Positions 8,866 to 17,931 are shown, counted from the first letter of the stretch. The stretch: 64,000 nucleotides of DNA from Chitinophaga silvisoli (GCF_003412465.1 NZ_QTJV01000008.1:248001-312000), one strand, 5' to 3'. Made by a program: numbers and translations. Notes: generated by a model not told the origin, from the letters alone.

Positions 8866-9519
8866 CTAAGACCGTCTTTCAAGATCTGTAATTAATAAAG
8901 GATTGGTCTGCGCCAGTTCCTTTAGTAATTCCTCCACAGCTGCCCTCGTATTGACTTGTTTAAGCCGCTCCAGCTCAGCTGTGGTCAATCCTACCATCTG
9001 CAAAAAGGTTAGCTCTCCATGCGGCGTATCTATCCGGCCCGCCTCGGGATCTTTGATAAATGCAAGTGCTGTAATATCAGTATCCGTATCCAGGCGAATC
9101 GGCCCATTGGCAGGTATATACTGAAACTCCTCAAACCATTTTCCACTATTGAATACATAGCGGGCCAGGTTGTTCATCATACTGATCACCCAGGTCGGCT
9201 TATCCGCATCGCCTGGGAATGGTTTAATACGCATGGTAAATTCAAAACCCCATTTACTGAAAGGCCCCCCGGCTGCTTTTTCATTATAGTACAGTTCAGA
9301 CATTCCATAACTTACGATATGAAAATGATCTTCCTGCTTCGTACTCCTATAAATACTCGTACCATCAATCGGATCTGATCCCCCAATGGCAAAGTGTAAA
9401 GGCGGGGCATAATGCGCGGGTTCCTGACCTGGGTAAATTTTGTCAAACACATTGTCGATGGCCGTCCATCCTACGGTATCGTCCTCGGTAAACAAACGTT
9501 TGTATTCTTCTGCTGACAT
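8866..9519 (-). CDS. Suppressor-of-fused (SUFU) domain protein
   Basis: 217 aa, cytoplasmic. The order of conserved blocks fits the bacterial SUFU domain: GWTAIDNVFDKIYPGQEPAHY, PLHFAIGGSDPIDGTSIY, HFHIVSYGMSELYYNE, GFEFTMRI, WVISMMNNLARYVF and FLQMVGLTTAEL. The eukaryotic relative holds Gli transcription factors in the Hedgehog pathway. Bacterial copies are thought, from comparative genomics, to act often as immunity proteins in polymorphic toxin systems. No toxin is adjacent here, so the role is open. Divergent from the ABC-F gene at 9663; the 143-bp gap holds a TATTTTTG box at 9561-9568 directed toward the ABC-F gene. Confidence 0.8.
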   Translation of the reverse strand: MSAEEYKRLFTEDDTVGWTAIDNVFDKIYPGQEPAHYAPPLHFAIGGSDPIDGTSIYRSTKQEDHFHIVSYGMSELYYNEKAAGGPFSKWGFEFTMRIKPFPGDADKPTWVISMMNNLARYVFNSGKWFEEFQYIPANGPIRLDTDTDITALAFIKDPEAGRIDTPHGELTFLQMVGLTTAELERLKQVNTRAAVEELLKELAQTNPLLITDLERRS

Positions 9520-9662
9520 AAAATAAAGTATGGTTGCGCTGAAAAATAGAACCTTTTCCCTATTTTTGCAAAAATTATTCCTACTTCAATGTGAGATCTA
9601 TTTTCAATCAATAATCAGTAATCAAACCCACTTCACTAATCTTTTACTGAAGAAAATAGTCC

Positions 9663-11252
9663 ATGTTCACTTTACAACAGGTAAGCTATCTGCATCCTAA
9701 TAAGGATCTGCTGTTCGACCGTATTGACCTCACCATTCCTGCGCATACCAAAGCTGCATTGATCGGGAATAATGGTGCGGGCAAGTCAACCCTGCTCAAA
9801 TTATTGGCAGGCATACTCACTCCTGCTTCCGGTGTTATTCATACCGGCAGTCAGCCCTATTATATACCACAACACTTTGGTCAGTACAACGATCTCACGA
9901 TCGCGCAGGCATTACATATTGAGGATAAAATAAAAGCCCTTCACAGCATCCTGGAGGGTGATGTTTCCGAGACCAATATGACCCTGCTCAATGATGACTG
10001 GAGTATAGAAGAAAGGTCCGCAGCCGCCCTCTTACACTGGGGCCTGCAGGACCTTCCCCTCTCCCAGCCCATGAGTACCCTTAGTGGTGGTCAGAAAACA
10101 AAAGTATTCCTGGCCGGCATCGCCATTCATGAACCGGAAATCATCCTGCTCGATGAGCCCAGCAATCACCTGGATAGCCAGGGTCGTGCACTGTTGTATG
10201 AGCTGATAGAACAATCAACTGCAACCTTAATCGTGGTTAGTCATGACCGGCAACTACTTCGGCTGCCGGACCAGGTATATGAACTCAGCAAAAAAGGCAT
10301 CAGCCTCTATGGTGGTAATTACGATTTCTATCTCGCACAAAAACAGATAGAAAACAATGCCATGGCACAGGACCTGAAGAGCCGTGAAAAGGCCCTCCGC
10401 AAAGCAAAAGAGACAGAAAGGGAAACCATGGAAAGGCAACAGAAACTGGATGCCAGGGGCAAAAAGAAACAGGAGAAATCCGGTTTGCCCACCATCTCCA
10501 TGAATACCTTCCGCAACAATGCAGAGAAGAGCACCGCCCGCACCAAAGGCATGCATGAAGAAAAAGTAGAACAGCTTTCAACGTCGCTCCAGGATCTGCG
10601 CAAAGAACTCCCTGACATGGATAAAATGAAACTGGGATTTGAAAACGCACACCTGCACAAAGGCAAGCTCCTCATTAATGCACAGGAAATCAATTTCGGC
10701 TATCAGCATTCCCCACTCTGGTCGGCACCACTCAGTTTTCAGATCAGGAGTGGCGAGCGACTCGCCATCAAAGGATTGAATGGTTCAGGCAAAACAACCC
10801 TGATCAAAATGATCCTTGGTTACCTTTCACCTACTTCAGGTACCATCAGCAGCCAGGCAGGTAAAACCGTATATATCGACCAGGATTATTCATTAATTAA
10901 TAACCAGCTGAGCGTGTATGATCAGGCACAGGTGTTTAATCACACCGCACTCCAGGAGCATGAAATAAAGATCCGGCTTACAAGGTTCCTGTTTACAAAA
11001 GAATACTGGGATAAACCCTGCAGCACGCTCAGTGGCGGGGAGAAAATGAGGCTCCTGCTTTGCTGTCTCACCATCGACCAGCAGGCACCTGATATGATCA
11101 TTCTCGATGAGCCAACCAATAACCTGGACCTGCAGAATGTAGAGATCCTCACAGCTGCTATCAATGCATATGATGGAACACTCATCGTCATTTCGCACGA
11201 CCAGTATTTCCTGGAAGAAGTACGGGCCCTGAGAGCAATTGAACTTCAATAA
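9663..11252 (+). CDS. ABC-F family ATPase (ribosome-associated translation/antibiotic-protection factor type)
   Basis: 529 aa with two ABC cassettes and no membrane segments. Cassette 1: Walker A GNNGAGKST, signature LSGGQKTKV, Walker B ILLDEPSNHLD. Cassette 2: Walker A GLNGSGKTT, signature LSGGEKMRLLL, Walker B IILDEPTNNLD. Between them is a charged helical linker (about residues 220-320, rich in KSREKALRKAKETERE), the arm that ABC-F proteins insert into the ribosomal E site. Members either resolve stalled ribosomes or protect against ribosome-targeting antibiotics; which applies cannot be told from sequence. The upstream leader is about 90 bases from the candidate -7 box, long enough for attenuation, but I could not identify a clear leader peptide. 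Confidence 0.9.
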   Translation: MFTLQQVSYLHPNKDLLFDRIDLTIPAHTKAALIGNNGAGKSTLLKLLAGILTPASGVIHTGSQPYYIPQHFGQYNDLTIAQALHIEDKIKALHSILEGDVSETNMTLLNDDWSIEERSAAALLHWGLQDLPLSQPMSTLSGGQKTKVFLAGIAIHEPEIILLDEPSNHLDSQGRALLYELIEQSTATLIVVSHDRQLLRLPDQVYELSKKGISLYGGNYDFYLAQKQIENNAMAQDLKSREKALRKAKETERETMERQQKLDARGKKKQEKSGLPTISMNTFRNNAEKSTARTKGMHEEKVEQLSTSLQDLRKELPDMDKMKLGFENAHLHKGKLLINAQEINFGYQHSPLWSAPLSFQIRSGERLAIKGLNGSGKTTLIKMILGYLSPTSGTISSQAGKTVYIDQDYSLINNQLSVYDQAQVFNHTALQEHEIKIRLTRFLFTKEYWDKPCSTLSGGEKMRLLLCCLTIDQQAPDMIILDEPTNNLDLQNVEILTAAINAYDGTLIVISHDQYFLEEVRALRAIELQ

Positions 11253-11283
11253 AAAACCGCCCCGGCACTATGGCCGGGACGGT
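11249..11283 (-). terminator. Intrinsic terminator for the chitinase gene
   Basis: Read on the minus strand, CCGTCCCGGC and GCCGGGGCGG pair around a short loop (plus-strand 11257-11283) and are followed by TTTTTT. It overlaps the last codon of the convergent ABC-F gene. Confidence 0.85.
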
Positions 11284-11318
11284 TAGTTCCCTTATTCATC
11301 AAAATTTTTCTAACAGTA

Positions 11319-13700
11319 TTATTGTACTACGATTTTCTGTGTGTGACCAGCTGCGGATATAACATAAATCCCCTTAGGCCACCTGGAAACATCCACCTGT
11401 AACTGATTCACATCCTGTTTCAGGAGTGTGGTATACATGGCTTGCCCGTTCATACTATATACGCGCAATACTGAGGGTGAATGAATACCCTGTACCCGTA
11501 TGTTGAGTATATTGGTACTGGGATTGGGTGATGCCTGCAGGGTGAAATCCAGGGCAGCAGCTGCTGCTGTCGGGGCCTTTCTTGCACCGGCACTTTCTGT
11601 TCCATGAATCACTACTTCCCACAGGGAGATTCCATAGGCGGTAGCACGTTTCAATCCAAACACTCTTACGTATCGTGCATTTACAGCAGGGAAACTGATG
11701 GTCTCCGTACCACCTGCACCATTCGTTACGATCTGTTGTACCGTCCAGTTCAGCGTATCCAGGGATGTTTCTATTCTATAACTGCCAGCATAGGCAGCCT
11801 CCCATTTGAGTACGACTTCGGAGACAGAACGCAGGGTATCGAGGTCTACTCTTACCCACTGACTATCTTTGAATGCTGAGGACCACCTGGTAGTGGAATC
11901 ATTGCCGTCAAATGCATAGCTGGCTGGGAAATCAGCTGTTTCTACGGAAGAAGCCACAGCTTTTTTACCGGCCGCGAGATCTTCGGCCTGCAAGTTAAAG
12001 TTGACCCAGTTCAGGTTGAACTGATCGCTCTCCATATAGATACGCAGTACTTTTTTACCTGTAGTCAACACCGGCGTAGTTACGTTCACGGTAGTCCAGG
12101 TCTGCCAGCCACCAGTATTAGGAATAGCAATGGTACCTGTGATATTCTTACCATCCAGTTCTGCATGAAGGGCCCTGCCGGTAGTGGTAGCCGCCACCCG
12201 TGCCTGGAAAGTATAAACACCTGCCTTCGTGATATTGACTGTATATTCCAGCCATTCGCTGGTATGTGTAGCACCTACATCGTAACCGCCATTTGTATCG
12301 GTACAGCCTTCGACATCCACACCTTCTGTTGTTCTGTATTGACCGAGTGTATTGCCGGCATCAAGATCATGATAAGCGATACCTTCGCCGCCATTGTCAT
12401 AATTCTCTGCCTCAATCCTGCCCGGGATGATCCAGGCAGTACCGTTATACGGGCTTTGCGCCGCTGTACCATAAACCTCCAGTTCGAAAATAGAGTAGCC
12501 ATAGGCGGTAGCTCTAGCTGTAGCATAGATCCTTACATAACGCCCAGTGCCACTCAGGCCTGTCAGGTCATTGGTAGTTGTGGTATTTCCACTCACCGTT
12601 TTAATCGTGGTCCAGGTGTTTGCATCTGCAGAAACCTGTACCTGGTAAGCGGTAGCATATGCCGTTTCCCAGGTGATTTTTACTTCACTGAGATCATAGT
12701 TTGCACCCAGGTCTACATACAGCCACTGGGGATCACTATAGGCAGAAGACCAGCGGGTACTGTAACTGCCATCCGTAGCATTGTTGGCCACATAGGTGGT
12801 ACTGGTCTCGACAGATGATGCCACCGCTGTTTTGCCTTTGGCAAGGTTCTGCGGTACCGGAGTACTACCTGTACAGATTGTACCCAGGGTGCTGTAAATA
12901 GCATTGATATCGCCGTATTCAGAAGCAATATCCCAGATCATAATACCACCTGCGGTGGACTTAGCCAGGGTGGACTTCTGAATATGCCCGGCCGTATTAT
13001 TGTCAGCACTGTAAAAAGGAACTCCCAGCATGCGTTTGCTTTGTGGAACACCTCTCGATGTCCAGTAAGACATAGAACTGCTGGCCAGGCTATAATTACC
13101 ATAGCACATGATGTTCACAAGATCCAGCATAGACACATCATCATAATGGTCGCCATTGTTTGCGGCACTCTCTGAAACGGCAGCGGTAAACAGTTTGCCC
13201 ATGCCGTGGATCTTAGTACCCAGGGCTGTAGCCAGTGCATTCCACTTAGCCTTGGTAGTTGGATATTCCCAATCCAGGTCAATCCCATCCAGGTTGTACT
13301 GGGTGATCAGGTTGCCGCAGGCAGTGGCCAGGTTATTGATATAGGTGCTATTAGCAGAAATGGTTTCGAAAGGTGTATTGGAGGGAGAAGAATCCAGCCA
13401 TCCACCAATAGACAATAACACTTTTACATTGGCAGCATGTGCGCGTGTTACAAGATCCGTCAATGAAGCACTGTTATCTACGGAACCAATCTTTCCATCA
13501 GTGCCGGGAATGGCAAATGCATACATGATATGCGTGTATTTGGTATAGTCGATCTTCGAAGGACTGTTGATGTAGTAACTGCCACCAGCTACCCAGGAAG
13601 GATAATACCCTACGATGTTGTAACATGATACCTGTGAGAAGCATTTCACAGAGAGCATGACGAGGGATAAAAGAATGATTACTTTGAGTTTTTGCATCAT
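11319..13700 (-). CDS. Secreted multidomain GH18 chitinase with discoidin/CBM modules and T9SS sorting domain
   Basis: 793 aa from the ATG at 13700 (MMQKLKVIILLSLVMLSVKC signal peptide); the longer open frame upstream adds non-secretory sequence. Residues about 25-320 form a GH18 barrel: GYYPSW, KVLLSIGGW and the catalytic DxxDxDxE as D138-GI-D-L-D-W-E145, with E145 the acid. Then a F5/8 type C (discoidin-like) domain (NLAKGKTAVASSVET...), a CBM6-like domain (GRIEAENYDNGGEGIAYHD ... WVNF), a second discoidin-like domain (AAGKKAVASSVETADF...), and a T9SS type A sorting domain (ASPNPSTNILNIRVQG ... KGIYVISAAGHTQKIVVQ). It should hydrolyse chitin at or beyond the cell surface, with three carbohydrate-binding modules anchoring it. 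Own terminator downstream; divergent from the DUF72 gene. Confidence 0.95.
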   Translation of the reverse strand: MMQKLKVIILLSLVMLSVKCFSQVSCYNIVGYYPSWVAGGSYYINSPSKIDYTKYTHIMYAFAIPGTDGKIGSVDNSASLTDLVTRAHAANVKVLLSIGGWLDSSPSNTPFETISANSTYINNLATACGNLITQYNLDGIDLDWEYPTTKAKWNALATALGTKIHGMGKLFTAAVSESAANNGDHYDDVSMLDLVNIMCYGNYSLASSSMSYWTSRGVPQSKRMLGVPFYSADNNTAGHIQKSTLAKSTAGGIMIWDIASEYGDINAIYSTLGTICTGSTPVPQNLAKGKTAVASSVETSTTYVANNATDGSYSTRWSSAYSDPQWLYVDLGANYDLSEVKITWETAYATAYQVQVSADANTWTTIKTVSGNTTTTNDLTGLSGTGRYVRIYATARATAYGYSIFELEVYGTAAQSPYNGTAWIIPGRIEAENYDNGGEGIAYHDLDAGNTLGQYRTTEGVDVEGCTDTNGGYDVGATHTSEWLEYTVNITKAGVYTFQARVAATTTGRALHAELDGKNITGTIAIPNTGGWQTWTTVNVTTPVLTTGKKVLRIYMESDQFNLNWVNFNLQAEDLAAGKKAVASSVETADFPASYAFDGNDSTTRWSSAFKDSQWVRVDLDTLRSVSEVVLKWEAAYAGSYRIETSLDTLNWTVQQIVTNGAGGTETISFPAVNARYVRVFGLKRATAYGISLWEVVIHGTESAGARKAPTAAAAALDFTLQASPNPSTNILNIRVQGIHSPSVLRVYSMNGQAMYTTLLKQDVNQLQVDVSRWPKGIYVISAAGHTQKIVVQ

Positions 13701-13800
13701 GAGCAATTTAATGGTTTTACTGTTGAATGAGGGAAATTGATGAACATAGGTATGAATCAAATATAATTGATTATAATATATTATCAAATAGCATCTTTGT

Positions 13801-14526
13801 ATGAATAGTCTGTATAAATCAGGCACCAGCGGGCTTGTACTGCCCGTTCCGAACAAGCAATCTTTCCCGCCGGCGTATCGTGACAAGTCCCGGCTTACTT
13901 ACTATTCCAGTTTGTTTAACAGCATTGAAATCAACAGCTCTTTCTATAAAGTACCTAAGGGAAGTACGGTAAAGAAATGGACAACAGAGGTGCCCTCTGC
14001 ATTCGTATTTACTTATAAATTATGGCAGGAGATTACCCATGTGAAAGGATTAGCTTTTAACCCGGAAGATGTGCTAAATTTTATGTCGGTTATCAACGAA
14101 GCCGGGAACCAGAAGGGTTGTTTGCTGGTACAGTTCCCGCCTTCGCTGACAATAGATGGATTTGGCCAGGTAGAATCCCTGCTGTCGTTGATTACAGACT
14201 GGAAAGTAGCACTCGAGTTCAGGCATTCCAGCTGGTACATCAGCGAGACCTTTGAGCTGGCAGACCAATATGGAGCAAGTGTAGTCCTGCACGATATTCC
14301 GAAATCCAGGAATACCAGGCTCAATAACAAGGCGGATTTTGTTTATCTTCGGTTTCACGGTCCGGCGGGTGACTACAAAGGAGGCTATACACCCGCTCAG
14401 CTGGAACAATATGCTATACAGATCAAAGCGTGGATGAAAGAAGGAAAAGAAGTGTTTGTGTATTTCAACAACACCATCGGGGATGCAATTATTAACCTGA
14501 TGGACCTGAATGCATTGATCGGTTAA
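13801..14526 (+). CDS. DUF72 (YecE-like) protein
   Basis: 241 aa. The family pattern is clear: GTSG at residues 8-11, FNSIEINSSFYKVPK, GCLLVQFPPS, VALEFRHSSWY and FVYLRFHGPAGDY. DUF72 proteins adopt a TIM-barrel-like fold; no reaction is established. The ATG at 13801 is required because the GTSG motif lies immediately after it, and the sequence directly before it (CATCTTTG) is one base off a -7 box, so the transcript leader may be very short. Confidence 0.9.
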   Translation: MNSLYKSGTSGLVLPVPNKQSFPPAYRDKSRLTYYSSLFNSIEINSSFYKVPKGSTVKKWTTEVPSAFVFTYKLWQEITHVKGLAFNPEDVLNFMSVINEAGNQKGCLLVQFPPSLTIDGFGQVESLLSLITDWKVALEFRHSSWYISETFELADQYGASVVLHDIPKSRNTRLNNKADFVYLRFHGPAGDYKGGYTPAQLEQYAIQIKAWMKEGKEVFVYFNNTIGDAIINLMDLNALIG

Positions 14527-14548
14527 ACGGAAAAAACGATCCCTATAT

Positions 14549-15655
14549 ATGAAAAAGATTTTCGCAACCATCTGTTGTTGTTGCGCCCTGTACCAAAGTT
14601 ACGCCCAGGACAGCGTACGATTTAGAATACTGGCCAGAGCTGAGAACTGGCAGGATATTATCGCAGCCACCACCTTACCCGATACTTTATCTGCACCGGC
14701 CTTACAGGTCCTTGGCACCGCATATCATATGTCTGCACAAAATGACAAGGCGCTGGCTATCCTGAACCTGGCCAGTGCAAAATCGCCCAGGGATCCCCGC
14801 TCCTATTACCTGAAAGGAAACATATTCCTGACGATGGAGCAATACGAGGAGGCAATAGCCGCTTTTTCAAAGGCACAGGACTGTGATGTCAGCTCCCGCA
14901 ACTATGTAGGATTAGGGATCGCCTACCGCCACCTGAATAAGATCCCGCAGGCCCTGGATGTGCTGACCAAAGCCAGTGAACTCCCGGATGACGATGGCCA
15001 CGCGAATATACTGATTGGCCAGATTTACACTGAACGCAATGAGAATGAAAAAGCACTGGCTGTTTTTTATAAAGTAAAAGATAAACTCCTGAAAGATGGG
15101 GAGGATTACCAGACAGCCTGCATCGGCATCTGTGATCTTGAAATCAAAGAAGGCAGGCATGATTTGGCATTGCCGGTGGTACAGGAACTCTTGGAAATAG
15201 ATACGGCGAACTATGTGGCGATGACCAAAATGATCCAGATCTGCTACCACAATAAGGACTATATAACAGGCGACCGGTTCAAGGCAAAATTGTACGGTGC
15301 GCAGCGCGATGGCAACCTGGATGGTGAACTGAATGACCGCTTTTGCCTGGACATGTTTAAGTGGAACAGGAAAGACATTGTGGTATATGAAAGATACGAG
15401 CATGGTAGCTCGGACAAAAGATATAACAAGACTATTTTTGTGGTGAAGCCTTATCCGGATTCGGTGGAAATGACGATCCAGACGGAATATACCGTTCCAA
15501 TTGAAGGCAGTGAGGGAGGTATGCCATATGTGCTTAGTGCTAAGGATGACAGCGGCCATCATGTTTATGAACAGCACTTTGATGACAGCTCAAAGTACGA
15601 TGATCTGAAAGCTGCCGTGCTGAAAATACTGGATGATAAAAAACAAACGCATTAA
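14549..15655 (+). CDS. Secreted/periplasmic tetratricopeptide-repeat protein
   Basis: 368 aa with a signal peptide (MKKIFATICCCCALYQSYAQ). Residues about 45-215 are TPR-like helical pairs: LQVLGTAYHMSAQNDKALAIL, SYYLKGNIFLTMEQYEEAIA, NYVGLGIAYRHLNKIPQALDVL, ANILIGQIYTERNENEKALA. The remaining about 130 residues form an unidentified beta-rich C-terminal domain (DIVVYERYEHGSSDKRYNKT ... EQHFDDSSKYDDLKA). Such proteins usually act as protein-binding scaffolds in the periplasm. Starts 22 bp after the DUF72 gene and is probably cotranscribed with it. Confidence 0.8.
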   Translation: MKKIFATICCCCALYQSYAQDSVRFRILARAENWQDIIAATTLPDTLSAPALQVLGTAYHMSAQNDKALAILNLASAKSPRDPRSYYLKGNIFLTMEQYEEAIAAFSKAQDCDVSSRNYVGLGIAYRHLNKIPQALDVLTKASELPDDDGHANILIGQIYTERNENEKALAVFYKVKDKLLKDGEDYQTACIGICDLEIKEGRHDLALPVVQELLEIDTANYVAMTKMIQICYHNKDYITGDRFKAKLYGAQRDGNLDGELNDRFCLDMFKWNRKDIVVYERYEHGSSDKRYNKTIFVVKPYPDSVEMTIQTEYTVPIEGSEGGMPYVLSAKDDSGHHVYEQHFDDSSKYDDLKAAVLKILDDKKQTH

Positions 15656-15658
15656 GCC

Positions 15659-15666
15659 TATCTTTG
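15659..15666 (+). promoter_or_regulatory. Candidate -7 box before the DUF2461 gene
   Basis: TATCTTTG fits TAnnTTTG and lies 19 bases before the ATG at 15686. No good TTG is seen at the matching upstream distance. Confidence 0.45.
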
Positions 15667-15685
15667 CCCTTCAATTTTCATTGTC

Positions 15686-16375
15686 ATGGCAAAACAATCA
15701 CAGGTAATTATACCTGCATCGGGATTTAAATTTCTCGGGGACCTAAAGAAGAATAACAACCGCGAATGGTTCAATGAACATAAATCAGTTTACCAGCAGG
15801 AGTTGCAGCACCTTGAAAACTTTGCTGAAGCCCTGCTGGGTAAACTAAATACACACGACCTGATCGAAACTCCTTCCGGCAGGAAAAGCCTGTACCGCAT
15901 CTACAGAGATACCCGTTTTTCACAGGATAAGACACCCTACAAAACCCATTGGAGCGGAAGTTTCAAACGTGCAACCAAACAAAGGAGAGGTGGGTATTAT
16001 TTCCATATAGAACAAGGAAACAGTTTCCTGGCTGGCGGCTTTTTTGGCCCCGTTCCTGCCGATCTGAAACTGATCAGGGATGATATCTACTTCGATCCAA
16101 GACCCCTGCAAAAAATCCTGCAAAGCAAGGCATTTACTTCCTCATTCGGAAAACTGGAAGGTGAGCAATTAAAGAAAGCGCCTAAGGGCTATCCTGCTGA
16201 TCATGAAGCCATTGACCTGCTGCGGTTCAAACAATACCTGCTCATCAGGCGGTTTACAGATGAACAGGTGATGGAAGAAAACTTCCTGGACGAGGCGAAT
16301 AAGACGTTTAAAGCCATGCGCCCGTTTTTTGACTATATGAGCGAGGTACTGACATCTAATGGAAATGGAGCGTAA
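15686..16375 (+). CDS. DUF2461 family protein (TIGR02453-like)
   Basis: 229 aa, cytoplasmic. The family blocks are in order: FKFLGDLKKNNNREWFNEHK, RKSLYRIYRDTRFSQDKTPYKTH (written here as separate conserved halves RKSLYRIYRD and TRFSQDKTPY), GGYYFHIEQGNSFLAGGFF and the tail MRPFFDYMSEVL. The widespread family has no proven function. Closely followed (18 bp) by the class A serine hydrolase gene. Confidence 0.85.
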   Translation: MAKQSQVIIPASGFKFLGDLKKNNNREWFNEHKSVYQQELQHLENFAEALLGKLNTHDLIETPSGRKSLYRIYRDTRFSQDKTPYKTHWSGSFKRATKQRRGGYYFHIEQGNSFLAGGFFGPVPADLKLIRDDIYFDPRPLQKILQSKAFTSSFGKLEGEQLKKAPKGYPADHEAIDLLRFKQYLLIRRFTDEQVMEENFLDEANKTFKAMRPFFDYMSEVLTSNGNGA

Positions 16376-16393
16376 ATTTCATATCTTACAGAT

Positions 16394-17257
16394 ATGAAGT
16401 TTCTCTATCTCTTACTACTCATTCCTTCTTTTGTCTTTGCACAGCATGACCAGCAACTGGAAAAAGGGCTGCGCAATGTAATCTCCGGCTTCCGCGGGGA
16501 TGTAGGGATCTATGTTCGCAACCTGAAAACGGGGCACTATGCCGAAATTAATGCCGACAGTGTATTTCCTACTGCCAGTATTGTAAAGATTCCCATCCTG
16601 ATTGGTGTATTCGATAAGATTGAGAAAGGGGAATTACAATACCACCAGCCACTCGTATACCGGGACAGCGCCAAATACGGCGGTTCCGGCATCATGCAGT
16701 ATTTCAAAGACAGTTCGGATACGGAGCTAAGTGTACTCCTGGCCCTCATGATGTCTTACAGCGATAACACGGCATCTCTCTGGAACCAGGCACTGGCTGG
16801 TGGTGGAGAACGCATCAACCAGCTCATGGAGCAGTACGGGATGCAGGTTACCAGGGTCAATTCCCGAACGGCCGGCCGGCAGGAGATCTGGAAGATCTAT
16901 GGCTGGGGCATGACCACTCCCCGTGAGATGGCTACCCTGATGCTGAAGATCCGTAATGGAGAGATTATCAGTAAATCAGCTTCAGAAAGAATGTACCGCC
17001 TCATGACCCACCCTTATTATGATGAGGGGGCCATCTCCGCAATCCCTCCCTATGTACAGGCTGCTCATAAATCAGGAGCGGTAGATGAATCCCGGTCTGA
17101 AGTCGTGTATGTGAATGCCCCACATGGGGAATATGTATTTTATATTGGCACCAAGAATATTGCCGACCAAAGCTGGACGGATGATAATGAGGCATCTGCC
17201 CTCATCAGAAAGGTATCTAAATACCTATGGGAGTATTTTGAAAAGAAAAAGGCATGA
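16394..17257 (+). CDS. Class A beta-lactamase-like serine hydrolase
   Basis: 287 aa, signal peptide MKFLYLLLLIPSFVFAQ. The three active-site elements of the class A fold are present and properly spaced: S62-I-V-K65 (TASIVKIP), S123-D-N125 (SYSDNTA) and K226-S-G228 (AHKSGA). The omega-loop glutamate of class A enzymes is not in its usual ExxLN context: the nearest candidate is E164 in GRQEIWKIYG. Without a well-placed Glu166 equivalent, deacylation of beta-lactams may be slow, so this could be a penicillin-interacting or peptidoglycan-related hydrolase rather than a resistance enzyme. Location periplasmic. Neighbours give no clue. Confidence 0.8.
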   Translation: MKFLYLLLLIPSFVFAQHDQQLEKGLRNVISGFRGDVGIYVRNLKTGHYAEINADSVFPTASIVKIPILIGVFDKIEKGELQYHQPLVYRDSAKYGGSGIMQYFKDSSDTELSVLLALMMSYSDNTASLWNQALAGGGERINQLMEQYGMQVTRVNSRTAGRQEIWKIYGWGMTTPREMATLMLKIRNGEIISKSASERMYRLMTHPYYDEGAISAIPPYVQAAHKSGAVDESRSEVVYVNAPHGEYVFYIGTKNIADQSWTDDNEASALIRKVSKYLWEYFEKKKA

Positions 17258-17276
17258 TATTTAGCATACACTCTTT

Positions 17277-17675
17277 ATGATCCGCAATATATTTCGCATT
17301 TTACTGGGCTTATTTTTGATCTTTGCCGGTACCGGGCACCTAAGCTTTGCCAGGTATGAATTTGAGGCCCAGGTGCCTTCTTTTGTTCCTATGAACGCTG
17401 ACCTGGTGGTACTACTCTCTGGTGTCGTGGAAATTCTGATGGGCCTTGCCCTGATCTTTGTCCGGAAATACCGCGTACAGGTCGGCTTGTTCATCGCACT
17501 TTTCTTTGTACTGGTATTTCCGGGCAATATTGCACAATACGTTCATCACAGGGATGCATTTGGGCTCAATACAGACACTTTACGACTCATTCGACTCTTC
17601 TTCCAGCCTGTATTGATACTTTGGGTATTATGGGCTACTAATGTGCTACGATCACCGGCAGGCAGATCGCATTAA
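17277..17675 (+). CDS. DoxX-like small integral membrane protein
   Basis: 132 aa with four membrane segments: IFRILLGLFLIFAGTGHLSF, ADLVVLLSGVVEILMGLALI, VQVGLFIALFFVLVFPGNIA and LIRLFFQPVLILWVLWATN. The FAGTGHLSF start and VEILMGLALI segment match DoxX-type proteins. Function of this family is poorly known; some are linked to quinone or redox chemistry. The stop codon abuts the pectate-lyase remnant on the other strand. Confidence 0.8.
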   Translation: MIRNIFRILLGLFLIFAGTGHLSFARYEFEAQVPSFVPMNADLVVLLSGVVEILMGLALIFVRKYRVQVGLFIALFFVLVFPGNIAQYVHHRDAFGLNTDTLRLIRLFFQPVLILWVLWATNVLRSPAGRSH

Positions 17676-17931
17676 AACAGGAATACTGTTGCCATACACC
17701 ATAATTCCGTCTTCGGGTGCAGTCTGCCCCGCAATGGTGATGTTTTGAGACACCACAATCCGGGAATTGACATGGATGGCACCGCCTGCCTCCGCCACAA
17801 CAATTCTGTCAGGCTTACTTACGACATCCTACAGGGAACCGCTTCATCTATCGTTCAGGTTGGTCACGATGTACCCGGCACCCATCCCGCCCACCGCTGG
17901 CAGAGCGTCGGAAACCTTCCGCACAGGGAAA
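17676..17931 (-). pseudogene. Degraded pectate-lyase-like gene (N-terminal remnant)
   Basis: Translating the minus strand gives the start of a family 1-type pectate lyase in two frames. From 17931 the frame reads FPCAEGFRRSASGGRDG. After a frameshift near 17885 a second frame reads GYIVTNLND, then R-stop, SGSL-stop, DVVSKPDRIVVAEAGGA, IHVNSRIVVSQNITIAGQTA and PEDGIMVYGN before the match is lost beside the DoxX-like stop codon. Intact relatives carry FPGAEGF, VTNLND, SGSL and TIAGQTAPGDGI in this order. At least one frameshift and two nonsense codons plus loss of the rest of the protein make this a dead fragment. Confidence 0.85.

Noticed and set aside
13792..13799. -7 box (CATCTTTG) for the DUF72 gene
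   Set aside because: One mismatch to the consensus and only one base before the ATG; would place the start site inside the ORF.
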